A stretch of 49,774 bases of DNA from an uncultured Bacteroides sp. (lineage in GTDB: Bacteria; Bacteroidota; Bacteroidia; Bacteroidales; Bacteroidaceae). Below the pieces are notes generated by a model. The model saw only the letters and a program-made list of their open reading frames with translations, was not told the DNA's origin and ran no database searches. This document shows positions 37,301 to 43,275 of this stretch, in pieces. Location: the NCBI RefSeq assembly GCF_902491285.1, contig NZ_CABUHK010000040.1:1-49774 (forward strand). Reading direction: 5' to 3'. Within the stretch, counting starts at the first letter, position 1. Each line of letters starts with the position of its first letter. A program made the position numbers and the translations under genes.

Positions 37301-37354
37301 AATGGGTGCGCAGCAGATAGCCGCACAAATGAGTCTGGTAATTTCTTTTTTCAT
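34337..37354 (-). CDS. Large exported tetratricopeptide-repeat protein
   Basis: A 1005-residue protein with a signal peptide (MKKEITRLICAAICCAPIIG, cleaved near FAQ). Nearly the whole mature part is TPR or Sel1-like helical repeats, with repeated motifs of the type AxYxxGxxYYxxGxYxxA and YPxSPYAxxA. It probably sits in the periplasm as an assembly or scaffold factor for the barrel encoded next. The longer reading from 37372 adds six residues across the -7 element, so I prefer ATG 37354. No enzyme motif is seen. Confidence 0.82.
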   Translation of the reverse strand: MKKEITRLICAAICCAPIIGFAQTGDKFTSTDNLYKEGKELFQEKNYAAALPALKAFVKQKPTANLLQDAEYMLVSSAYELNDKNRIELLRKYLDRYPDTPYANRIYSLLASCYFYEGKYNEAMALFNSTDLDLLGNEERDDRTYQLATCYLKTDNLREAAIWFETLRANSPKYAKDCDYYISYIRYTQKRYNEALKGFLPLQDNPKYKALVPYYIAEIYVQLKNYDKAQIVAQNYLSAYPNNEHAAEMYRILGDAYYHFGQYHKAVESFNEYLNKDHSAPRRDALYMLGLSYYQTKVYSKAAETLGKVTTTNDALTQNAYLHMGLSYLQLAEKNKARMAFEQAAASNANMQIKEQAAYNYALCLHETSFSAFGESVTAFEKFLNEFPTSPYAEKVSSYLVEVYMNTRSYDAALKSIDRIAKPSAQILEAKQKILFQLGTQSFANADFEQALKYLNQSIAIGQYNRQTKADAYYWCGESYYRLNRMMEAARDFNAYLQLTTQPNNEMYALANYNLAYIAFHRKDYTQASNYFQKYVQLEKGENTTALADAYNRIGDCHLHVRNFEEAKHYYSQAEQMNTPSGDYSFYQLALVSGLQKDYTGKITLLNRLVGKYPASPYAVNAIYEKGRSYVLMDNNSQAITSFKELLNKYPESPVSRKAAAEIGLLYYQKGDYNQAIEAYKQVIEKYPGSEEARMAMRDLKSIYVDLNRIDEFAALANAMPGHIRFDANEQDSLTYAAAEKIYMRGRMEEAKTSLNKYLQTFPEGAFSLNAHYYLCLIGNEQKNYDMILLHSGKLLEYPNNPFAEEALILRAEVQFNQQQTAEALASYKMLKEKATNVERRQLAETGILRCAFLLRDDIETIHAATDLLAEAKLSPELRNEALYYRAKAYVKQKADKKAMDDFRELAKDTRNPYGAEAKYLVAQSLYDAKEYAAAEKELLNYIEQSTPHAYWLARSFVLLSDVYAAMGKDLDARQYLLSLQQNYQGNDDIKSMIESRLAKLKGEN

Positions 37355-37369
37355 AATCGGGTATTTATG

Positions 37370-37377
37370 CAAAAGTA
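37370..37377 (-). promoter_or_regulatory. Putative -7 element of the TPR/barrel operon
   Basis: Reads TACTTTTG on the minus strand, 15 bp before the ATG at 37354. The short leader is unusual but possible in Bacteroides. No well-spaced TTTG is seen upstream. Confidence 0.4.
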
Positions 37378-37581
37378 CTACATATCTTCCAAAGACAATC
37401 CTTTGAAAGTTATTTTATAATCATTTAATTCTTTATGTAAAGTTTCGCTCTTCTTTTCCAACACGGAAATGCTTATTTTTCTGGGGGTTCTTTTTACTTC
37501 TCCGATAAGGGCGGTTTTATTGAATCGGTTGAGGGCTATCAGATTTATCGCTATTTCTTTCTTTCGGTCATAAAATTTCAT
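37378..37581 (-). pseudogene. Internally deleted AAA-ATPase/DUF234-type gene relic
   Basis: A 67-residue frame starts MKFYDRKKEIA, the typical opening of Bacteroides ATP-binding proteins of the DUF234 group. It then jumps to INLIALNRFNKTALIGEVKR and ends FKGLSLEDM, the typical C-terminal end of the same family. Walker A, Walker B and several hundred residues in between are missing, with the frame kept. An in-frame internal deletion best explains this. Upstream codons to 37659 extend the frame but are unlikely to be translated as one protein. Confidence 0.55.
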
Positions 37582-37781
37582 ACTGCAGGCTTTATTCTTA
37601 ATGGCGGTTAATTTAATGGTCATTAAATTAATGACGATTACAAAGATAATGAAAGTCATGCTATCCTTCTCATTTTGAGTGGCATAATATACTTATTTAA
37701 GATTATGGGCTGATTGTGTGCCTTGGTTTTAAATGGTCTTTTTATAGGTTTTGGGTTAAACCCAACTTTTCATCAACTTCT

Positions 37782-37843
37782 CCGCTTTCAGCTTTCAGTT
37801 TTCTCTGTAATTCCCTATTCATCGGTGTTCTGGCTGAAAGCAC
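37782..37843 (+). repeat. 62-bp inverted repeat, left arm
   Basis: Begins CCGCTTTCAGCTTTCAG and ends GGCTGAAAGCAC. It is complementary to 38297-38358 at 56 of 62 positions. All six differences (offsets 17, 21, 27, 31, 45 and 50) are G-U pairs if the + strand is transcribed. It lies 453 bp from its partner. Confidence 0.8.
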
Positions 37844-37920
37844 CTGCTGAAATCACCTTGTTTTGCTTTCAGTTTCCCGATTTTGCAAAAACAGAGGCTC
37901 TGTTTAATAAAAATACAGGC

Positions 37921-37983
37921 TTTGTTCCCATACATCAGAATCTCTGTTCTTATAGATTAGAGGCTCTGATGTGCGGGAACAAA
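37921..37983 (+). repeat. Nested 25-bp imperfect hairpin
   Basis: Positions 37921-37945 (starting TTTGTTCCC) are complementary to 37959-37983 at 21 of 25 bases around a 13-nt loop. A smaller palindrome, ACAGAGGCTCTGT, lies just upstream at 37891-37903, and AGAGGCTCTG recurs in the right arm. GGGAACAGAACCTCTGA follows near 37998. These sit inside the large 62-bp inverted repeat. Confidence 0.6.
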
Positions 37984-38110
37984 GGTGCTAATCCGTGGGA
38001 ACAGAACCTCTGAACCGTGGGGCGAATTCGATATGCCCAGTGCTCAGAAAAGGTATGGGCTGGGTATAGAATAGATACATGCACAGCGCAGACATCAAGC
38101 TGTTTAATGG

Positions 38111-38217
38111 GTATATATATCCATTGTGGTGGCTATATATGTACACCATGGTGGCAATATATATACAGTACGGTGGATCTATATGTCCAATATGTTGGTT
38201 ATAAGCCAATATATTAG
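38111..38217. repeat. Five degenerate 18-23-bp tandem repeats (TATATA...GGTGG)
   Basis: Units run 38111-38133, 38134-38156, 38157-38178, 38179-38199 and 38200-38217. The first three share an alternating TATATAT stretch followed about 10 bp later by GGTGG; the last two are more decayed (ATATGTTGG, then CCAATATATTAG). The period of about two helical turns is regular, but there are no unique spacers, so this is not a CRISPR. It lies inside the 62-bp inverted repeat. Confidence 0.65.
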
Positions 38218-38296
38218 TATAGATGCATGTGTTTAATTTATTTATTAATTTTGGTGAGCTTTTGAGAAGCTGAAGGCTGAAAGGATACTTTTATGA

Positions 38297-38358
38297 GTGC
38301 TTTCAGCCGGAACGCCGATGAATAGGGGATTGCAGAGGAAATTGAAAGCTGAAAGCGG
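38297..38358 (+). repeat. 62-bp inverted repeat, right arm
   Basis: Partner of 37782-37843, beginning GTGCTTTCAGCCGG and ending AGCTGAAAGCGG. See the left arm for identity and pairing. Related fragments (GAAGGCTGAAAGGAT near 38270, TGCTGAAATCACC near 37844) extend partial similarity around both arms. Confidence 0.8.
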
Positions 38359-38422
38359 CTTTGATTACTTTTTGTTGGATGGGATAAAAGCTATCAAAAG
38401 AGCCTGTTCGGATTTAAACTAA

Positions 38423-38510
38423 GTACTTCTTCTATCTGATTCGTCTACTTCACTTGTTAAAGTCTTGTACTTCTTCTGTCTCGTTCTTGTACTTCACTTT
38501 CCCAACTCTT
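38423..38510. repeat. Four tandem about 22-bp GTACTTC repeats
   Basis: Units run 38423-38445, 38446-38466, 38467-38488 and 38489-38510, all starting (G)TACTTC and most ending in TCTT or TTCTT. Units 1 and 3, and units 2 and 4, are the most alike, so the array also reads as two copies of a 44-bp repeat. It abuts the 3' end of the AAA/PD-(D/E)XK gene; the last bases lead directly into its stop codon region. Confidence 0.7.
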
Positions 38511-38513
38511 GTA

Positions 38514-40061
38514 TTATTCTACAATCCACCTTTCAATATTCCTTGTCTGGCTGCTGAAGTTAATCCCTATCTTGAATAACTTACGAGGGTCGGCTGCAAA
38601 AGGCTGCGCATAATTCTTTTCGTTTATTTGTCTGAGAGCTTCTTCGGCACTGCCTTCCAGTTTAAATTCCATTACATATATAAACTCATCGGTTTGCAGC
38701 ACGAGGTCGATGCGGCCTTGCGATGTGTGGTACTCTGCCTTTACATAGAAACCGATAAGCTTGAAAACGATGAACAGTACATTTTGATAATGTAATTCCT
38801 GGTCGCGTATTAACTCATAGGGGGTATCGGCAAAGAAGCTTTGCAGGCGGCGGAAAAAAGATTCATAATCGCCACTGCGCACTTCGCGAACGAATTTCTG
38901 AATCTGAAAAGGTGATTCAACCTTATCTGTATTTGCATAGAAAGGCAACAAAAATTTCATAAACCCTTCTTCTACCTCGCGATTTGGAAAACCTAACTGA
39001 TAAATAGCAAATTCCTGATCGAATTTCTTTATAGTGAGATATCCACTTTGATAAATCACAGGAATAGGATTGGTCGAAGCCGAATCGACACTGTTCAGTA
39101 TGTCCGCATCGGTTTCTACATTCGCCATACAGTGCAGGTCATAGTGATGGGCTTTTAATAATTCCACCAGATAAGTCGGTGTTCCTGTTTCAAACCAGTA
39201 ACTGCCGAACTTCATTTTGAAGAATGTATTAAGCACGCTGAACGGATTGTATATGCCGACAGAATTTTCGACGAAATGATACCCATCATAACACGTCTTT
39301 AATTCACGGCATACTTCTTCATAACTCATTTTCTGTTTGTCGGCAAGTTCGAGCAGGTCTTCTTCCAGATTGTCATGGATTTCTTTTTCCGTCATACCGC
39401 ATATTGCTGCATAACGCTCGTCCATAGATAAATCTATCAGATTGTTTAACGCGCTGAATACACTTACTTTGCCAAACTTGGTGACACCTGTCAGAAAGGC
39501 GAACTTTATGTAGCCGTCCATCGTTTTGATAGCTCCGTAAAAAGCTTGCAAAGTGTTGCGGAAAGCTTTTTGCAGTTCTTCGTTGCCGATAGCTTGCAGC
39601 ATGGGTTTGTCATATTCATCAACAAAAATGGCAACACGATTTCCGGTCTGCTCATAAGCACGGCGGATGATACCCTTGAAGCGGAGAGGCAACGAGGTTT
39701 CAGAAGGTTCAGTGCCGTACACCTTTTCCCATTTGTAAAGAGTATCGTTCAGAATATTTTCCAGACTTTCCAGATTTTCATACTTTTCGGTATTGAGGTC
39801 TATGTGCAATATCGGATGCTTTGTCCAGTCTTTTTCCAGTTTCTCTATCGCGAGTCCTTCAAAGAGTTCGCGCTTGCCTTCAAAGTAGGCTTCGAGGGTA
39901 GACACTAACAAGCTTTTCCCAAAGCGGCGCGGGCGGCTCAGGAAGAAGTAGCTGCCTGTCTTTACCATTTGATAGACTAAGGCGGTTTTATCAATGTAGA
40001 AGTATCCGTCTCTGCGAATCTTCTCAAAGTTCTGTATTCCGATGGGGTAAATCTTGCTCAT
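38514..40061 (-). CDS. AAA-ATPase-like protein with C-terminal PD-(D/E)XK nuclease domain
   Basis: A 515-residue cytoplasmic protein of the AAA-ATPase_like/DUF1703 (PDDEXK_9) family, common and multi-copy in Bacteroides. The N-terminus has PIGIQNFEKIRRDGYFYIDKT and a family-type P-loop RPRRFGKS (43-50); a Walker B-like VAIFVDEYD is at 144-151 (Asp148, Glu149). The C-terminal nuclease core shows GRID (Asp452) and MEFKL (Glu465, Lys467). All motifs look intact. Cellular role is unknown; mobile-element and defence links have been proposed for such families but nothing here proves one. Flanked by repeats downstream. Confidence 0.85.
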   Translation of the reverse strand: MSKIYPIGIQNFEKIRRDGYFYIDKTALVYQMVKTGSYFFLSRPRRFGKSLLVSTLEAYFEGKRELFEGLAIEKLEKDWTKHPILHIDLNTEKYENLESLENILNDTLYKWEKVYGTEPSETSLPLRFKGIIRRAYEQTGNRVAIFVDEYDKPMLQAIGNEELQKAFRNTLQAFYGAIKTMDGYIKFAFLTGVTKFGKVSVFSALNNLIDLSMDERYAAICGMTEKEIHDNLEEDLLELADKQKMSYEEVCRELKTCYDGYHFVENSVGIYNPFSVLNTFFKMKFGSYWFETGTPTYLVELLKAHHYDLHCMANVETDADILNSVDSASTNPIPVIYQSGYLTIKKFDQEFAIYQLGFPNREVEEGFMKFLLPFYANTDKVESPFQIQKFVREVRSGDYESFFRRLQSFFADTPYELIRDQELHYQNVLFIVFKLIGFYVKAEYHTSQGRIDLVLQTDEFIYVMEFKLEGSAEEALRQINEKNYAQPFAADPRKLFKIGINFSSQTRNIERWIVE

Positions 40062-40091
40062 GACTAGGATAGATTTAGAGTTCTAATGTTA

Positions 40092-40099
40092 CAAAGATA
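40092..40099 (-). promoter_or_regulatory. Putative -7 element of the AAA/PD-(D/E)XK gene
   Basis: Reads TATCTTTG on the minus strand, a perfect -7 box, 30 bp before the ATG. No TTTG at the right -33 distance; the nearest is 28 bp upstream. Confidence 0.5.
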
Positions 40100-40155
40100 C
40101 ACCTTTTTCCACTTAGAACGTAATTTGCAAACCGAAAGTTTTGTAAATCCTGTGG

Positions 40156-40680
40156 TTAGCTATGCCGGTGCAGAAACCGTATAAGTCCCCGCCGGATGGA
40201 ATCCAACCCGAAATCTTCCGGACGTATCTCCGATAAAGGCAGGAAGAAAGAATCTGCCACATCATCCATTGCCGAGAAATGGCTCATATCTTTTACGGTG
40301 CAGAGAAAGAACATGTCGAGTGTATGGACAGGAAAACCGGAATAGATATAGATGTTCGGCAGAGAGAACTGATAGGTCGCTTTCTCGACCTTCAACCCTG
40401 TTTCTTCCAGCACTTCTCTGCTCACGCCTTCTTCACCTGTTTCATCCATATCAATAAAGCCGCCGGGAAGGTCGAGCGTCCCTTTGGCGGGCTCTTTGGC
40501 ACGACGGCAGACTAACAGCTCATTCTTTTCATTCAGAATCAGCGCCACGGTAGCGGCGGATGGATTGAAGTAGTAGACAAAGCCGCAGTCGGCACATTTC
40601 TTGGATTTTTCATTGTTGACCTCGAAATGCGAAGAACCACATTCGGGGCAATATAGGAATTGGTCAAGAGGATGTTTCAT
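40156..40680 (-). CDS. NUDIX hydrolase with N-terminal zinc ribbon
   Basis: A 174-residue cytoplasmic pyrophosphohydrolase. The N-terminus has a zinc ribbon: CPEC (Cys11, Cys14) and CADC (Cys29, Cys32). The full NUDIX box follows: Gly74, five residues, Glu80, seven residues, then REVLEETGL (88-96), after VCRRAKEPAKGTLDLPGGF. This layout recalls NudC-like and ADP-ribose-type NUDIX enzymes, but the NudC SQPWPFPxS motif is absent, so the substrate is open. Two more residues are possible from an ATG at 40686. It is divergent from ahpC. Confidence 0.88.
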   Translation of the reverse strand: MKHPLDQFLYCPECGSSHFEVNNEKSKKCADCGFVYYFNPSAATVALILNEKNELLVCRRAKEPAKGTLDLPGGFIDMDETGEEGVSREVLEETGLKVEKATYQFSLPNIYIYSGFPVHTLDMFFLCTVKDMSHFSAMDDVADSFFLPLSEIRPEDFGLDSIRRGLIRFLHRHS

Positions 40681-40720
40681 AATCATATATAGCTGGTTTC
40701 AATTAGTATGTTTCCGTACG

Positions 40721-40728
40721 CAAAATTA
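40721..40728 (-). promoter_or_regulatory. Putative -7 element of the NUDIX gene
   Basis: Reads TAATTTTG on the minus strand, fitting TAnnTTTG, 40 bp before the ATG. No clear -33 element. Confidence 0.35.
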
Positions 40729-40839
40729 TAAAAAATATCGGATGGACATTGCTCCAGCCTACGAATCATTCAACATCTGTCCGGAAGTTGAATGATAAAT
40801 TTCATCTATCAGCGCATAGAATTATTCGATTGGACTTTC

Positions 40840-40871
40840 TTTGCAGGGCAGTTACCCGCCCCTTATCTTTG
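40840..40871 (+). promoter_or_regulatory. ahpC promoter
   Basis: TTTG at 40840-40843, exactly 20 bp, then TATCTTTG at 40864-40871. This is a full Bacteroides consensus promoter, leaving a leader of about 70 nt before ahpC. Peroxide control through OxyR is known for ahpCF in Bacteroides, but I could not define the binding site by eye. Confidence 0.8.
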
Positions 40872-40949
40872 CATCAGAAACAAGAAACAAAACGAAGTTT
40901 CTGATGTTATAAGTCAAATCAATTAATAACAATAAAAGCAATAAAGATT

Positions 40950-41516
40950 ATGGAACCAATTTTAAATTCTCAGCTTCCTGAATTCAGTGTTCAGGCTTTT
41001 CAAAACGGAGCTTTCAAGACTGTAACCAACAATGACCTGAAAGGTAAATGGGCGATTCTGTTCTTCTATCCTGCCGACTTTACTTTCGTATGTCCTACTG
41101 AATTGGTGGATATGGCTGAAAAGTACGAGCAGTTCAAAGCGATGGGCGTAGAAATCTACTCGGTAAGTACTGACTCTCACTTCGTACACAAAGCTTGGCA
41201 TGATGCTTCTGAAAGTATCCGCAAGATTCAATACCCGATGTTGGCAGACCCGACAGGCGCTCTGTGTCGTGCACTCGGAGTATATATCGAAGAAGAGGGT
41301 ATGGCATACCGCGGTACATTCGTAGTCAATCCGGAAGGAAAGATTAAAGTGGTAGAACTGAATGATAACAACATTGGCCGTGATGCGAGCGAATTGCTTC
41401 GTAAGGTGGAAGCTGCACAGTTTGTAGCCAGCCATGACGGAGAAGTTTGTCCGGCCAAATGGAAGAAGGGTGAATCTACTCTGAAGCCAAGCATCGACCT
41501 GGTAGGTAAGATTTGA
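40950..41516 (+). CDS. ahpC: Alkyl hydroperoxide reductase subunit C (peroxiredoxin)
   Basis: Reduces H2O2 and organic peroxides in the cytoplasm. The 188-residue typical 2-Cys peroxiredoxin has the peroxidatic Cys48 in FTFVCPTE and the resolving Cys167 in GEVCPAKW. Length and motifs match AhpC. It is followed by a hairpin and then ahpF, which reduces it. Identity is secure. Confidence 0.97.
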   Translation: MEPILNSQLPEFSVQAFQNGAFKTVTNNDLKGKWAILFFYPADFTFVCPTELVDMAEKYEQFKAMGVEIYSVSTDSHFVHKAWHDASESIRKIQYPMLADPTGALCRALGVYIEEEGMAYRGTFVVNPEGKIKVVELNDNNIGRDASELLRKVEAAQFVASHDGEVCPAKWKKGESTLKPSIDLVGKI

Positions 41517-41541
41517 TAGATCTTGATAATGATGATTATGG

Positions 41542-41577
41542 AAGGCCGGTAACGGGAAACGCTGCCGGCCTTTCTTC
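41542..41577 (+). terminator. Hairpin between ahpC and ahpF (attenuator)
   Basis: AAGGCCGG (41542-41549) pairs with CCGGCCTT (41565-41572), followed by a T-rich run (TTTCTTCT). Since ahpF follows immediately with its own ribosome site and no obvious promoter, partial termination giving more ahpC than ahpF mRNA is likely. Confidence 0.65.
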
Positions 41578-41587
41578 TCAAAAAACG

Positions 41588-41594
41588 AAAGGAG
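41588..41594 (+). promoter_or_regulatory. Strong Shine-Dalgarno of ahpF
   Basis: AAAGGAG, seven bases before the ATG at 41602. A clear purine-rich ribosome site is uncommon in Bacteroides and fixes this start. Confidence 0.7.
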
Positions 41595-41601
41595 AACAGG
41601 T

Positions 41602-43152
41602 ATGTTAGAATCTGCATTAAAAGAACAATTGAAGGGTATCTTTGCCGGACTGGAGGCGAACTTTACTTTTGATATATCCGTATCATCCAGTCACGAAAAC
41701 AGAACTGAACTGGTTGAACTGCTGGGAGATGTAGCGGACTGTTCCGACCATATCACTTGTGTAGTGAATGAAGGAAGCGGACTCGAGTTTACTTTATTGA
41801 AGAACGGTGACCGTACAGGAATCACTTTCCGGGGAATCCCCAACGGGCACGAGTTTACTTCGTTATTGTTGGCTATCTTGAATCTGGACGGTAAAGGAAA
41901 GAACTTCCCCGATGAGGCTGTCTGCAACCGGGTTAAAGCATTGAAAGGCCCGATACATTTGGTAACTTACGTCTCGCTGACTTGTACGAACTGCCCTGAT
42001 GTCGTGCAGGCTTTGAATGCGATGACAACGCTGAATCCTTCCATCACCCATGAGATGGTAGACGGTGCGCTTTATCAGGACGAAGTAGACGCGTTGAAGA
42101 TACAGGGAGTTCCTTCCGTATTTGCAGATGGTAAACTGCTGCATGTAGGTCGCGGCGAATTTGGCGAGCTGCTTGCGAAATTGGAAGGACAATACGGTGT
42201 TGATGAAACTAAAGCGGTGGCTGAGGTAAAAGAATATGATGTGATTGTTGCCGGAGGAGGTCCTGCGGGAGTATCGGCAGCCATTTATTCGGCTCGTAAA
42301 GGATTGCGTGTAGCTATCGTAGCCGAACGTGTCGGCGGACAAGTGAAGGAAACTGTCGGTATCGAGAATTTAATCTCTGTACCCGAAACAACAGGAAATG
42401 AGCTGGCTGATAATCTGAAAACTCATTTACTGCGTTATCCGGTGGATTTGTTGGAGCATCGTAAAGTGGAGAAAGTAGAAATACTTGGAAAGCAGAAACA
42501 GGTAACTACTTCTGTCGGTGAAAAGTTCCTGGCTCCGGCATTGATTATTGCGACCGGCGCAAGCTGGCGTAGGCTGAATGTTTTGGGAGAAGCGGAGTAT
42601 ATCGGTCGTGGTGTTGCTTTCTGTCCTCACTGTGACGGTCCGTTCTATAAAGGAAAGCACGTAGCGGTAATTGGCGGTGGAAATTCAGGAATCGAAGCGG
42701 CAATAGATTTGGCTGGTATCTGCTCTAAAGTTACCGTCTTTGAATTTATGGATGAACTGAAGGCAGATAATGTACTTCAGGAACGGCTTAAAACATTGCC
42801 GAACGTAGAAGTCTTTGTCAGCTCACAAACTACCGAAGTGGTAGGAAACGGTGATAAACTGACTGCTCTACGTATCAAGGACCGTAAAACGGAGGAAGAA
42901 CGTCTGGTGGAACTCGACGGAGTATTTGTGCAAATCGGGCTTTCTGCCAATAGCAGCGCATTCCGCGAAGTGGTGGAAACCAATCGTCCGGGTGAGATTG
43001 TGATTGATGCGCACTGTCGAACTAACGTGACAGGTATCTATGCAGCCGGAGATGTTTCGACCGTACCTTATAAGCAAATCATTATCTCTATGGGAGAAGG
43101 GGCGAAAGCTGCGCTTTCCGCTTTTGATGACAGAGTGCGGGGCGTTATTTGA
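41602..43152 (+). CDS. ahpF: Alkyl hydroperoxide reductase subunit F
   Basis: A 516-residue flavoprotein disulfide reductase that uses NADH to recycle AhpC. The N-terminal double thioredoxin fold carries the CTNC redox pair (Cys128, Cys131). The FAD site is GGGPAG (from about 218), the second redox centre is CPHC (Cys341, Cys344), and the pyridine-nucleotide site is GGGNSG (near 358). All four cysteines and both dinucleotide folds are present, and length is typical. Co-transcribed with ahpC through a leaky hairpin. Confidence 0.96.
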   Translation: MLESALKEQLKGIFAGLEANFTFDISVSSSHENRTELVELLGDVADCSDHITCVVNEGSGLEFTLLKNGDRTGITFRGIPNGHEFTSLLLAILNLDGKGKNFPDEAVCNRVKALKGPIHLVTYVSLTCTNCPDVVQALNAMTTLNPSITHEMVDGALYQDEVDALKIQGVPSVFADGKLLHVGRGEFGELLAKLEGQYGVDETKAVAEVKEYDVIVAGGGPAGVSAAIYSARKGLRVAIVAERVGGQVKETVGIENLISVPETTGNELADNLKTHLLRYPVDLLEHRKVEKVEILGKQKQVTTSVGEKFLAPALIIATGASWRRLNVLGEAEYIGRGVAFCPHCDGPFYKGKHVAVIGGGNSGIEAAIDLAGICSKVTVFEFMDELKADNVLQERLKTLPNVEVFVSSQTTEVVGNGDKLTALRIKDRKTEEERLVELDGVFVQIGLSANSSAFREVVETNRPGEIVIDAHCRTNVTGIYAAGDVSTVPYKQIIISMGEGAKAALSAFDDRVRGVI

Positions 43153-43220
43153 AACGTGCAGATATAATAGACACACACAAGCAATTCATGGTAAAAGCTG
43201 TAAAGGTATGGACACATATC

Positions 43221-43251
43221 TTTGCGGCTTTTTGTTTTTTCACTACCTTTG
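43221..43251 (+). promoter_or_regulatory. Promoter of the EEP/metallophosphoesterase gene
   Basis: TTTG at 43221-43224, 19 bp, then TACCTTTG at 43244-43251, 24 bp before the ATG at 43276. This separates the gene from the ahpCF transcript. Confidence 0.65.
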
Positions 43252-43275
43252 AGCCGCTTAACATTAACCCCCAAA

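Larger units (their letters stand above)
37582..38513. other. Gene-poor repeat-rich region
   Basis: About 930 bp with no convincing gene. It holds a 62-bp inverted-repeat pair, an internal 25-bp hairpin and two arrays of about 22-bp degenerate repeats, each listed separately. Short frames here (for example 38017-38217) are built from the repeats themselves. It separates an ATPase relic from an intact AAA/PD-(D/E)XK gene. Confidence 0.7.

Noticed and set aside
37582..37659. N-terminal hydrophobic extension of the ATPase relic
   Set aside because: The extra 26 residues lie upstream of the family-typical MKFYDRKKEIA start and look like chance reading of AT-rich DNA.
38017..38217. 66-residue frame rich in Tyr, Gly and Trp
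   Set aside because: Its second half is simply the translation of the 22-bp TATATA/GGTGG repeats, and a similar frame exists on the other strand. Not a credible gene.
38111..38510. CRISPR array
   Set aside because: The two repeat sets have contiguous degenerate units without unique spacers, and no cas genes are nearby.
40962..41435. 157-residue frame antisense to ahpC
   Set aside because: Fully inside ahpC on the opposite strand, with no family resemblance.
42847..43010. Promoter for the EEP gene inside ahpF
   Set aside because: A consensus promoter closer to the gene (43221-43251) explains its expression better.
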